Part shown: in pieces, positions 45,181 to 58,200 of the stretch
Layout of the letters: every line of letters starts with the position of its first letter
Numbering within the stretch: position 1 is the stretch's first letter
Assembly (NCBI GenBank): GCA_012934845.2
Contig: WNNJ02003240.1
Span: 1 to 64,000 of the forward strand
Direction of reading: 5' to 3'
Length of the DNA stretch: 64,000 nt
Source: Pomphorhynchus laevis
Lineage: Eukaryota; Acanthocephala; Palaeacanthocephala; Echinorhynchida; Pomphorhynchidae
Translations under genes and position numbers: made by a program
Notes under the pieces: model-generated
The model's input: the letters and a program-made list of their open reading frames with translations, nothing else
Databases searched by the model: none
What the model was told of the DNA's origin: nothing

Positions 45181-46744
45181 ACAATGCATTGATTTTGAAG
45201 TTTTGGAATGGGGGTAAAACCCCATCAAAAGAAACTTTACTTACTTTGTCGGAAGACAGTGGGTATACCTTATTAGTCTGTTTCCAACGTTGATATTGAA
45301 TCGAACTTAGAATCGTTGTTGCTGTTTCGCTTTGATGCTCCGTCGCACAAATTTTACTAACACTGTACTTTTTTGTGCTTCGAATATAGTGGCAATTTGT
45401 AATTGCTTATTGATGACAGTTACAATCAGTACATTTATTAATAATTTAATAATATTTAATTCTTATCTCTACAGACGACGAAATCAATTACATATATAAT
45501 ACAAAAATATGTCAACAACGACCGTGAGACTATCTGTTTTCCAATCTTATTGCTTTGTCTTCTCAAGGAGTGAATTCAGCTTCCATTTTTAAAAGCATAA
45601 GCACGTAACTTGTGCCATTCACGACATGCCACACACCCAAATGACTGATTGCAACGCACGGCATTCGATCATGTCGACATAATTAGAAACCATTTTGTTT
45701 CTGTTAGTGTGTCGTCCTGTATGAAAGAAAACTATACTCGATATATATGCAAAGTACAATAAATATGCACACAATCTACATGTCTAAGGGCCGACATTAT
45801 GTCAGAGCTCACTTCGCCATTCCTGTCAATTTTAAAATCGAAATGATGAGTTTCTTAATTTGAAATAGAAATATTTTTTTAGAAATCACTAGCTTATTAA
45901 TTTGTGGGTGTTCTTTAGTATACGTAAATTGCTTTTTATAATTTTGTACAACATCTGAAGAGCACTTAGGCTCATGAAGCCGAATCGCAATAAATTAAAT
46001 AGTGAAATTAAGTCAAATTTTAATCTTTCGTTTAAATTGGTCGATTGTTTCACATGAAATCGTTGAATCTGGAAGAGCAGCAAATTCTTGCTTTTTGGAG
46101 CATCAATTTTTATATAGTTTTCTGCTTTTTGACTTTTCGAACTCAGGCGTCTTGTTTTCGAAAAGTTTTCTAGTTTGAGAAAAGTAATTAAAAAACTCTT
46201 GTTATAAGCAGTCAATTCATTTCAAGTTTATATTACGAATGTTATTTATATTGTTAAATATAATATTTATATTGTTATTTACAATGTTATCTAGTTTATA
46301 TTACGAACGTTATTTATGGGAACACCGATGTTAAAATATCAATCTCTTATAATGAAAAAATGTAAAAAAATTATTGTTAATATTTAATTTTAATTTTTTA
46401 TTTTATTATAAAAATATGTTATTTGGTATAAGTAGTGCTTTTTGAGCACTACTTATGATAAAAAATATTTTTTATGGCAAAATTTACTTTTATTAAAAGC
46501 AATCAATTCATTTCAAAATTTTCGTATTATTTCTATTCATGGCCGCAGCACACGTTATGTTAAATATTAACCTCATTTCAAGAACAAAAATGACAAAATA
46601 AACCCCAATTTTAATGAAAAAATTAAAAAGTTGATTTTTTAATTTTGTTATATCTTCGTCATTACTTCTTAGATCTCGATCAAATTACAAAAATACATTA
46701 AGTAGACGATTTACCGGCTATATAGGAGGTTTGTTTAAATTTGC
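45181..46744. other. AT-rich spacer with one perfect inverted repeat
   Basis: No gene supported; the minus-strand stretch 45889-46215 is low-complexity. 46428-46456 is a perfect 12-bp inverted repeat (ATAAGTAGTGCT, 5-nt loop). Confidence 0.5.
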
Positions 46745-47060
46745 ATTATTGTCTAAATATTTAAAAACTAAATCAGATAAGTTAACTGAATCTACGTATT
46801 TCGTATAGATTTAAAAATAAATATTTTAATCTTTAGATTTCATATAATTCGGATATTTAAAAAAAAATCAATATTATAAAGAATTGACTGATAAATAATA
46901 TATGATGTATTCGTAAAATGACGAGTGGTTATCAGTAGGAACTTTTATGTTATCAGGTATCGGGTCGTATTCCTAGACACAGCATAGCGGCGGGTCAAAT
47001 ACATACTAACGATGTATTTCATCTGATGTAATTTTCTTAAGGTTACAATTTAAAACTTAA
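46745..47060 (+). repeat. Structured repeat family, diverged copy
   Basis: Contains agataagttaactgaatctac, gaattgactgataaataa, the core ggttatcagtaggaac and gtcaaatacatactaacg followed by atgtatttcatctgatg. Most divergent full-length copy of the family at 32020-33316. Confidence 0.7.
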
Positions 47061-47334
47061 ATTGTAATAAGTTTATATAGGGATAATATATAAAAATATG
47101 CTATTATTTTTAATTTATTTGGAATTGAATAATTTCAAATAAATAATATTAGATGATGCTGCTATCGTGTGAATTTAAAAATACTGTGTGTTTAGCTTAT
47201 GTAAATTTGAAAATAAAAATTTAAACTTGAGATTTTATATAATTTTGATTTTAAAATAAGAATTAAAAAAAATCAATTGTAATGAATTGACTAAAATTCA
47301 TAAAATCATAATTCATGACTAATTAAAATATATA

Positions 47335-48030
47335 TTTTTACGTGGCAAATGCGTGCCGTCGCACGCTTACATGATCACAACAACAAAAATCTAAATCATA
47401 TTTTGAGGAGGTGAGTACGAAGGCGTCATTTGAATGTAATAAAGGAGGAAGACGTCGAGTGGGAGCTGATTATAGGTGAGTGGAGCGGCGATGATGAAGG
47501 ATCGGAGACCGTAGTTGTTAGAGTAATTGGGAACATAGAGTAAAAGGGAATTACGGGAACGCGATGATAGAGAGAGATGGGACGAGTGTCGTCTAAGAAA
47601 TGGAGGTTGATGAACGATGGGAGCCGACAGCGATGAGACGAAAAGTTATGAGCAGAAGGCGGAGTTGTATGCAGATGTGGATGGTAAGCCAGGAGAGTTT
47701 GGCAAGATATGGAGATGTATGCTTAAAACGACGGAGACGAAAGAGCACTCGAACTACGGAGTTGATGATGCGTTTTAGGGGTAGGACGATGAATTTTAGA
47801 GAACTGGCGAAAAGGCTGGGGCAGTAAACGATTTTAGGGAAGAGAAACGATGAAAAAAGAGACATACAGGAACGGAAGTCGATAAGGTGACGGATACGGC
47901 GGATGTCACGGATAATTAAGTTAGATGAGCGGACCTTGTCGCAGATGAAGGGTTTAAGGGAAAGATTATCATCGAAATTGAGTCCTAAGAAAGTAAAATT
48001 GTGGACTACGAGGATGATTGATAGATGCAT
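47335..48030 (-). mobile_element. LINE B-type 3' fragment
   Basis: The minus-strand RT C-terminal part (FTFLGLNFDDNLSLKPF, RSSNLIIRDIRRIRHLIDF, FRSCMSLFSSFLFPKI) leads into the 3' UTR. A perfect hairpin GCGTGC-GACG-GCACGC lies at about 47352-47367. 5' truncated near 48030. Frame breaks are present. Confidence 0.83.
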
Positions 48031-49870
48031 CATAATTATGTTTAATAGATGCATCATAATTATGATTATAGATTATTAGGAAGAACTGCTATTTTATTAG
48101 GTTTCGGCTCTTTTTAACAATTATAACATAGGGAAGAATAAATGCTAAATACGTATTTCCTATAATGAAATTCGATTATCTAGTGTATCCTATTCTAAAA
48201 CAAAATATATTATTTTATAATTTATAAAAATATGCTAATATTTTTAATTTATTTGGAATTGAATTATTTCAAATAAATAATACCTGATAATAATATCATT
48301 TAAATTTTTTAAATGATGCTGGCATCGTCTTCTGAATTTTAAAAACCCTGTGTGTTTTGCACTATAAATTTAAAAATAAAAATTCAAACTTTAAATTTTA
48401 TAATTACGATTTTTATGCTATGGTGAAATATGGTCAGATCAGCACGGTTACTGTACTAAAAGTTTAAATAGACGGAAATTAAAATAATTAAATAATAATC
48501 AATAATTATAAATAATTAATAATTTTTATAGAATATATATTTATACCAAGTTTAAAAATTAAAATTAAAATTTAAAATAAAAGTCATTCTTATGAATTGA
48601 CTAATAAATAATAGACGATGTATCAGAATAAGGATTAGAGGTCATCAGGAGATAAAATAATAAGTAAATAAGATTTAATAAATATTTATATAAAGTTAAA
48701 ATTGAAATTCTAAATAAAAGTGAATGTTTATGAATTGACTAATAAATAACAGGCGATGTATAAGAATAAGGATTATAGGTCATCAGGAGGTAAAATTATA
48801 AGTAAATTAGATTTAATAAGTATTTATATAAAGTTAAAATTGAAATTTAAAATAAAAGTCAATTTTTATGAATTGACTAATTAATAACAGAAGTTGTATC
48901 AGAATAAGGATTAGAGGTCATCAGGAGGAACTGCTATGTTATCAGATTTCGGTAGCAGTGAAGCCAATGAACTGGATACGTTTTTGTTAACATTTACTTT
49001 ATGGTGTCTGACGAAATTAGTGTTATATAAAAATATCTAGTTTTCTATATTTTCTGAATTTCGCTCTTTTTTAACTGACGTTTAGAATTTAAGTTTTCTT
49101 AAATTCGAGACATTGACGGCAATTAAACGAAATGAATCATATCAGATAACAAAGTCTACGTATTTTGTATTATATATAAATTAAAAATAATGATAATTAT
49201 AAATAATAATAAATAATTATAAGATTTTATACAATTTATTAAATAAAGATCAATTGTTATGAATTGACTAAATAAATAACAGACGATATATTTGAATAAG
49301 GAATAAAGGTCATCTAGATGAAATGCTATGTTACATAGAAAAGTAGCAGTGTTACGCTTGATAATAAAATCAAATTATCCATTATAATGCTATGAATAAA
49401 GGAACTGCTATATAATCAGGTCTCGGCGCTTATTCCTAGATCTAACATATCAGCAGGGCCAAACACGTGCTAATGACGTATTTTTTATTATATAAATTAA
49501 AAATAATGATAATTATAAATAATAAATAATTATAAGATTTTATACAATTTATATTTATATCAATTAAAATAAAAAGTTGAAATTTAAAATAAACGTCATT
49601 ATTATGAATCGACTAATAAATAACATACGAAGTATATTAATAAGGATTAGAAATTGATTAGTCAATTAGATTAGTCAATTTTATAAATTGACTAATAGAT
49701 AACAAACTATATATCAAAATAAGGATTGAGGTCATCAGGAGGAAATGCTATGTTATCAGATTTCTGTAGCAGCGGGGCCAAATACATGTTAATGTATTTT
49801 ATCTGATCGAATGTGAAAGTATATAGTACTATCTTATTATAATACAAAGTATATTATTTATTACCCATAA
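48031..49870 (+). repeat. Structured repeat family, cluster 2
   Basis: At least seven full or partial units. Left-end copies (gaattgactaataaata, tgtatcagaataaggatta) lie at about 48594, 48731, 48869, 49259, 49605 and 49687. Core/right-end copies lie at about 48070-48225, 49390-49490 and 49735-49870. Several units stop right after aggtcatcaggag and resume with another unit, so the cluster grew by tandem partial duplication. Confidence 0.72.
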
Positions 49871-50275
49871 GAATTTTTACTTTAGAGTTAAAACAATTTT
49901 ATGTTATATTTTTAAATAAATAATAAACGATAATTTTATATTAGATTATATTATTTGATATTGATTATCGATGATAATCAATATCATTATTGATTATCAG
50001 TAAGATTATTTTTTATGACTTTGGATGTATTATTACGCAATAAAGCTAAATTATATTAGAGTCGAAAGTAATTATCAATGAATGTTCAGCAATTCTATGC
50101 GGATTCTTGAATTTGAGATTACACAACGCCAAAAGAATTTCTACCGAAATTCTTTCGGAAGAAAATTAGATTACAAAACAAGAAACTCGGGATTACTTCA
50201 TGACAACTTTACATTGTGTTCTACCTTCCTTTTCTGACACTTCAGACTCGTGCAATAACGATAAATCCCAAATGA
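49871..50275. other. AT-rich spacer
   Basis: No gene seen. Confidence 0.5.
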
Positions 50276-52245
50276 TTGAAAGTTGAATTGATTGCTCTAA
50301 TTAGACATTGTGGCATATCTTTCCAAGCCTACAAGAAAAGGGAACATTTGAACATTATCGTCGTTGCAGGAATAGGGTTGCTATTCAAAAGAAACAGGAC
50401 AAACGTAGGCTCTTATCAATTATCTGCCGTTTCAAGAATCACAATCCTTGGATGGCTTTCAGAAACATATTTCCACGCTGCATAGGCTTGAAAGACTTTG
50501 CCTATTTAGTAGCTGAAAATTGGTTAATCTTCACTTACACATGTGATGTAGCCCGGAATTTTAAGGACTGTTTTTTAATCAGAAATGATATAGTGTGGAT
50601 CCCGGTATTATATTCCAATTCACACAAACTGTAATTATGTCTGGGACAGCCATCTCTAACATTGAATTTAGGGATGAAGACTTTATTAACGAGCTACTTA
50701 AATGACCTCACAAACTTCTAAAATAATTTATATTATACGTCCCGTCAGCATCTTTTCTAAAAAGCAAATGCTATTTTTATTGTACACATACTATTTACCA
50801 TCATATTGGACTATTGGTATCTTACGCACAATTTTTAAAATAGGCGTAAATCCCAGATATTAAACGAATGTCCCTTTAGTCTCACTTCTGTAGCCTGGAA
50901 GGTGTTAGAAAAAATTGATTCTTCGTCAGCTTAGCCCTTTATTGAAACATGTAATCGTCTTAGCTTCAGTCAATACATATTTCGGCCAAATCGTTCAACG
51001 GTAACGAATATTGTAAATACGGTATTGAGCTGAGTAGATTACTTTAGGAAAGGGTCGAGAGTAGATGCGATTTTTATAGACTTATCGAAAGCATTATGTA
51101 GTATTGTTCAACATTTGAATGTGTTACTTACTCAGATGATCTAGATATCTGGAGACGAATCATTAATGACTCCGATGTCAGCGCTCTTCAGAAAGTTTTA
51201 GACTCCATAAATAAATGGAGCATATATAATGAACTCATTATAAATGTCGCTAAATTTAGACACGTGCGAATCGGCTCCTCAGATTTTCATTACTCTTATC
51301 GCATTGAGAAAATAATGATTAAATCCGATGATAAAATTGATGATTTAGGAGTTAAAAGTGTAATACGCTTGATATGATCACAACATTAGGCGATCTTTTG
51401 AATCCTTAGATGTGTGTTGCTTCAGAATAATATGCTAGGCACTCATCGAATCTCACATGCTCTATGCATCTCCCGAAGCATATCCATATATGCACGAGAA
51501 CATTGTGGCTTAGAAATTGATTTTCCAGTCGGCTTCATATTTTACCCCTCTGCCGAAAACCTTCCAATTGACCAGAAGTTAGAGATCTTAGGTGCTCCGA
51601 TTGTGTGCGCAAGTTTGATAAAACTTATATTATGCTGGTATTGAGGGTCATATTGTCATTCATTCAACCACTCAACTTCATGTTTACCTACTAATTCAGC
51701 GCAGTAATGTGGTCATCGACTAATGCTCAGACATTGTTGAAAAGTCCATCGGCATTATCAATATTTCAGAGATCGAGCAATAAATAGTTGGAAAATGATC
51801 CCGTCAGCTGCAATTAAATGTGTTCAGACGGTGTGCGGAAGTTTAATCTAAGCTTATATTATGCTGGTATTGAGGGTCCTATCGTCATTCATTCAACCAC
51901 TCAATTTCATGTTTTGCCTACTAATTCAGCGCAGTTACGTGGTCATCGACTAACACTCAAATATCGTTGGAAAGTCCATGAATATTATCAATTTATCAAA
52001 GATCGAGCAGTAAATAGTTGAAAAATGATCCCGTCAGCTGCAATTAAATGTGTTCCGACTGTGTGCGGAAGTTTAATAAAAGCTTATATTATGCTGGTGT
52101 GGAGGGTCCACTCGTCATTAATTCAACCACTCAATTTCATCTTTTGCCTACTAATTCAGTGCAGCTACGTGATCATCGACTAACGCTCAATAATCGTAAA
52201 GTCCATCGAACTTATCAATATACCAGAGATAGGGCAATAAATACG
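50276..52245 (+). mobile_element. Degenerate Jockey/CR1-like LINE (family of 366-1640) with triplicated 3' tail
   Basis: Plus strand: HYRRCRNRVAIQKKQDKRR and NPWMAFRNIFPR (the region between endonuclease and RT), NRSTVTNIVNTVLS and RVDAIFIDLSKAL (RT fingers and palm), then the C-terminal tail (RWKVHEYYQFIKDRAVNSW). Many stops. The tail is present three times. Confidence 0.75.
51594..52245 (+). repeat. Three tandem ~229-bp copies of the LINE 3' tail
   Basis: The shared segment gtgtgcg(c/g)aagtttgat/aat starts at 51603, 51831 and 52061. Each unit encodes the same RT C-terminal peptide (YYAG(I/V)EGP(I/L)VI, STTQFH, PTNS(A/V)QLR). Units have diverged, with the third interrupted by the insertion of LINE C. 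Confidence 0.88.
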
Positions 52246-54915
52246 ATCGACACCAACTATGCTCAACTGCAAGTAGTGCTCGACACACGACTGCAGTGAC
52301 TGGACAACAATCGCCTGCGACAACAGTAAGTCTAAAGAAGACACCCTATGTGGATTTTGTGCAAAACATTAATCCACGACCTCTCCTATAAGCACATATC
52401 AGCATTCAACACGTCCACGCAAACTACCTCGTCGTTTCTAATGTCCTTTATCCACCAACTGATCTTGTCATCATATACACTTCCCATCCCATGTAATCTT
52501 CACTCTCCGACACCCCATGTCCCGTCCCTCCTGTCTCGTTTCTCAATAACCTACACCCATCAATCAAAATAACCTTCACACCCTCAACATTCTATCCCAC
52601 TACAATTAACAACTCATCTCCACTGCCCCTACATATATCCTTGGCGAGGCACTTGATACCATAGATGTCACCGATCGTTTTGCTGCCTACACCTCGCTGT
52701 CCATCTCCGGTCCTGGTCTATCCGATCACTTTCTCGTGACTCGTGATATCACTTCCAACAACTCCCCGCTTCACACACCTAGTTCAGAGTTCTACTCTGA
52801 ACTAGGTGTTCTACTCTGAACTAGGTTCAGAGTTCTACTCTGAACTCACACCCAGTCTTGATCTTCTCTTGCCCTTCAAGCCTCACCCTCATCGTCGCTT
52901 GCACCGTGACCCATGGTTTGACATCCAATGCCCACTATCAAAGCGTCGTCTCCGTCATGCTTTTCGAGTCTATCACCGCTCTCTCAGACGTGATATTCGC
53001 TCGCACACTCCGTCTTTTCGTGATCCCTATATGGCTCTTCGCCGGTCTTATCTCCACCCACTATGCACCAAATGCAACTCCTTCTGGCAGCATAAAATCA
53101 ACACTTCATTAAGCTCTTAGTCTCTGGCATACTTTTAACTCAATCCAAACTCGCTTGTCTTCGTCTTGCAACATCAATTCCCATGATTATTCCACATTTC
53201 AGACCAAAGTATCTACGTTGCTCTCTCACAACCACGTATCCATTCCATCTCACTGCCACTCGCATCGCCTCATTCTCCAGGAACTCTTTCATCTTCTCCC
53301 TGTATCACCTGCTGAAGTCACATTTGTCCTCATGCCCTTGCCCAACAAAACCTCACCTGCCGATCCCCTACCTACCCCCATACTTAAATCCATATGCTTA
53401 TCGATATCCCCTTTTCTCACAACCTTGTTTAACTAGTCTATCCGCAGTCGTATCTTCCCTTCACGCTGGAAATCCGCAATCGTTCGTCTTCTTAAGAAAC
53501 AATCGCTCGACCCTCCCTTCCTTCTATCTATCGCCCCATTTCACTACGCCCTACTCTTTCCAAGCTCTTAGAGCGCCTTATCTTGATACAAATCAGCGTT
53601 TATCTCTCTTCATCCAATCTGTACCCGCCTTTCCAATCCGCTTTCCGCTCTAATCACTCCACAGAAATCGCCTGTATGAAAGTTTACAATGACCTACTAA
53701 TTTATCGTGGTAAGGCTCTTTATAGTGTTCTCATCTCCCTCGACCACCCATCCACCTTCGACATCGTCGACCACTCCATCCTCCTTTCTCACCTTAGTTA
53801 TGATTACGGTTTTTCTTCCTCCCCCATATCATTGTTTGATTCATATCTATACGACCGTTCTTGTCGTGTCTGTTCAAATTCATCATCCTCTCCTATCATC
53901 CATATGTTCTGCGCGAGCCACAAGGTTCAGTCCTAGGACCACTGCTTTTCTCTCTTCTACTGGCGATCTCTCTTCGTTTATCAAACCTTACTCCTTTAAC
54001 GTTATGCAATACGCCGATGACATCATCATCTATTATCATGCACCCGCTCATTGCATACACGATATCGGCAGATCTGCATCCAACTGTCTTTCTTCTATCT
54101 ACAAACGTCTCTCCCATCTTCGTCTCGTTCTAAACCTAGACAAGTCTAAAATAATGTTGATCCTCCCCAGTCAACCTAACATATCTCTTCCCCCTGTATC
54201 TTTTGCCTCATCAGTCATTCCAATAGTCCACAATCTCACTTAAATAGGGTTCCATTTCGATGATCACCTTTCTCTTAAACTCTTTGTCCGCGACAAGGTC
54301 CTTTCGTCTAACTTAATTCTATGTGACATCCGCCGTATCGGCCCCCTTATTGACTTCCGTTCATGTATGTCTCTTCTTTCATCGCTTATCTTCCCTAAAA
54401 TCGATTATTGCTTCAGAATTTTGACCAATTCTCCAAAATCCATAATCCTACCCCTACAACGCATCATCAACTCCATCGTTTGAGTTCTTCTAAGTATCCG
54501 TGCTTCGACCACACATATACATATATTGGCCAACTCTCCTGGCCCATCATCTACATCCGCATCAAACTTCACCTTCTTATCGTAACTTTTCGTTTCATCG
54601 CTGTCGGCTCCCCATCGTTCATAAACCTCCCCTTCTTAGACGATACTCGTCCCACCACTTTATCACTGCGTTCACGTATTTCCATCTTACTCTACGTTCT
54701 CAATTGCTTCAACAACTACGGTCTCCGATCCTTCCTCGTCGCCGCTCCCCTCGCTTGAAATCAGATCTCTTTCGACGTCCGCCGCGCTCCCTCTTTATTA
54801 CATTCAAATACCGCCTCCGTACCCACCTTCTCGACCCATATTTAGACTTTTGTTTTATATTGAGGTCATGTAAGCGTGCGCCGGAATTCCTACGCGCTTT
54901 GAATAGCCTTTGGCT
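52246..54915 (+). mobile_element. LINE C, decayed B-type L2/CR1-like element
   Basis: Begins just inside ORF1 (TNYAQLQV, matching TNYGQLQV of LINE B) and has no 5' array. A deletion joins ORF1 to the end of the endonuclease (FAAYTSLSISGPGLSDHFL). Then come a foldback cluster (52775-52850), the linker, an RT with NHSTEIACMKVYNDLL and YADDIIIYYHAP, and the C-terminal tail to about 54915. Stops and frame changes throughout. The 3' hairpin region near 54875 is degraded. Confidence 0.85.
52775..52850. repeat. Foldback cluster inside LINE C: 16-bp perfect stem, 3-nt loop
   Basis: ACACCTAGTTCAGAGT, loop TCT, exact complement (52775-52809). Parts are repeated again up to 52850 (ggttcagagttctactctga). 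The sequence has no counterpart in LINE B. Confidence 0.92.
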
Positions 54916-55291
54916 CAAATAACAATACTAACTATATTTGTTTAATTTTTTTATTTTTATTTATCATGCTGTATTTTTTAGATACAGCTAAACGAGCAGC
55001 CGCTCATTGACTGTTACAATAATAATATAAACATTAATATTAAATAATATAAAATGTAATTATTTGTGGTTATACCGAAAACACAAATCTGATTTCAAAT
55101 AAGTAATTTTAAGCACACGATAAGCAATGAATCAATACTATTATTCGAATTTAGATTGTTTTTATCCTTTCTAGAAAGTTGTATTTTATTGTAAATGCTT
55201 ACAATCGTTAATTTCCTACAATGTTCAGCTAGTCTTCGAATTTCATTCATATCGTGGTTAATGTTTATTATATAGCTGGCAAACAAATGAC
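54916..55291. other. Raptor upstream region
   Basis: AT-rich spacer between LINE C and the Raptor start codon. Any promoter should lie here; no specific element is identified. Confidence 0.45.
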
Positions 55292-58200
55292 ATGGAGTTT
55301 AGCAATTCCCAGCTTCTTTATCGATTTAATGACATACCCTTGGTGACAAGCATCAACCAACGAAACAATACGGAACAAATCCAATTACGGAAAAGTGAAT
55401 GGAGGAACGCCGTCGGTATACCAACCAGTGATGTCGTTATTCTAGTCACCATCCATGATACTTGTTTATTTCCATTAGCATCAACTGGACAGTTAACAAG
55501 GTCTGTTATGGACAAAAAGAAAACAGTTTTTGAAAAACAGACATTTGACAATGAAACAGAAATGTCCGAGCAGATGGCTATGTCAGTGAAGGAAAAGTAT
55601 TTGCAGCTTCAACCTCAAGTTAGAGTTTGTAACAAAAATAACTTAAAGAAGCATGAATTACATCAATTATGCACCATGGTTCGAGAGAAAGCAAACTCTA
55701 ACCGTATCATATTTCATTACATTGGGCTTACCAATGAGTCAACTTCGTATTCAATAAATAGCGATTCAGATATCGTAATAATCTGTCATGTAAATGGTAA
55801 ACATATCGAGACAACTTCGATAGTAGAACTATGTGAATGGTTAGGCACGCCAACAGTTATAATTTTGGATTGTTCTTATTCTGGAAAGATGGTTGATCAA
55901 GTAAGGAGCGTATTATCAAATAAGTACACGGCCGATCAAATAATGATCATGGCATCATGCAGTAGGGAAGAAATAAATAAAGAAAATATGAGTTTTTTTA
56001 CAAACTGCTTGATCGATCCACTAAGAACAGCAATATCGATGTGGTCAGGCTTTGCAAACAGTAAAAAGAATGCAATTAAGGGATCCTTATCTGATAGGTC
56101 TACTCCAATGGGACATCTTAATTGGATTCTAACGGCGATAACTGATTCAATAGCATGGAAAACTTTATCAAAAAGAGATTTTCAAACGTTTTACAGGCAA
56201 GATATTTTGTTATCCTGTCTGTGTCGTAATTTTATGATGGCACAGCGTCTATCATATCCTAATCATCCACAATGCACCATATTTTCCGTAAACTATTTAA
56301 AAAATGAACTGTGGTACTCTTGGGATCTTGCACTTGATATTGTCATGCTTACTGGAAAGCGGTCGTCGTTTTTCGATCACCAGCTGACCGGGTTTGAGCA
56401 CGCTCTTAACGACAATCAAAATCTGGAAAATCAATATCAAACACTTCCAATTCTGTTACAAGCGTTGCTCAGTTTTACTTATCGACGTCAAACCCTTTAC
56501 CTAGTTGTTAGATTTATGAACATATCCATCCAATGCGTAGAATTGATGCTAGTTGTTGGGGCATTACCTTACACCTTACGATTACTAAAACAGATTCATG
56601 CAGGCAACGCCGAATTTCGTCATTTCCTGTTGGTGATATGGTCAAAGATTTTGGCCGTTGATAGAACGTGCCAAATTGAGTTGATAAAGGAAAATTGCCA
56701 TAAGCATTTCATGAATATTTTGCAACCAGGAAATGTGATGCAATCAAAACAATCACATACATGTGATCGAGACTGTAGCCTTGACCGTAATAATCCAACA
56801 TTTTGGAACGATGAACATCTCGCACTATTTTGTCTTTCTTGCATCGTGGATGGTTATGAATTGGCGCAGATAATGCTCGTTGACGCTTCCCTGATTCCAA
56901 TACTGTGTCATTTCCTTGGTGATTATTCAGATCAACTTCGACTTAGCTTAACTGCATTAACTCTTGAGCGTTTGGGAAACAATGGTCGTAGTCTAGCAAT
57001 ATTAAATAACGCTGTAGAACATATATCTTTAGGATTACAGAATCGTGACCTGAACGCAGATTGTCGGGCTGCACTTGTAAGTGCGCTTAAATTTCTACTC
57101 GGTAGCGACGCGGAAGTTGATAAACAGATAGCCGCCTTAATATTGGAATTGCGGTTCGACCTTAATGTTTACGTTAGACAACAGGTATTTTTAGTGCTAA
57201 GTACGTTTGCCAAAGCATTTAATCCACAATTTAAAGAGTTTTCAAATAAGAATTTACTCGAGCATCAATCCGATGACGATACTAAGTGGGTACCGATAGA
57301 ATCCGTTCTTCACGGAGCGGATAAAAGCGGGAAGCCCTATCAGTCTATAAATCTGTTTACACGAATATATCAAAGTCTGGAGGAATTACGAAGAGATCCA
57401 TACATCCATTTATTTAATTTGGAAAACGACCAATATTATCATCCGTTCTACAATCTTGTCAGAAAAGTGGCTGCAGGAAATTCGCTGACATTGCAGCAAA
57501 TCGGTGAAAAGCTTAATAAAGTCATCATAGACACCCTAAAGACGTCACACTGCGACAATGTTGAGAAGTTAATTAAAATTTCATCTACGCCTTCTGCTAA
57601 ATTAGTTATACATGAATCCGCTCAAACTTGTTTAAATACGTTTCTACCCTTGGTTGCCATCGTAGATGTTGATAACGTGTTTTTGGTATCATTAAACCAA
57701 CCAGATTCCAACATCATGGAAACATCTCACAAGTTCGGTAATCCTTCTGCTATCAAATGGCTAAATGAACAATACGATCGTTCTTCGATTGTAATATGCT
57801 ATGATGATGGCTCTTCGAGCCTGTATACGATGGCAAATGACGAAAGTCTTATACACGTGGACGGCTTTCGTACAGAATACAAGTTCCCTATTGTTGATTG
57901 GAATTGCTGGCTTCAACAATTACTAATAACCTCTAGAACATTAGGATCCACGGGTCTATATGATATAGAAAAACAGATATGCATTAGAAATTGGGCATCC
58001 GATAACACTACGGTCCAGTGTCGATCAGATATGGCAAACAATGGGTTTGCTGTCATACACCAAGATGGTTTTGTTAGTTTGTACGATGTTCGACAGAAAC
58101 GATTAACCCGACGATTTAAACATCCCAGTAAAGACTCGGTAGTTTATTCAAATTATGAATACTTTTCCACAAATACGTGTATGACAATTTCTAGTAATGG

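Noticed and set aside
45889-46215. 108-codon minus-strand open frame
   Set aside because: Composition is that of translated AT-rich spacer (K, N, L, S, F) with no conserved motif.
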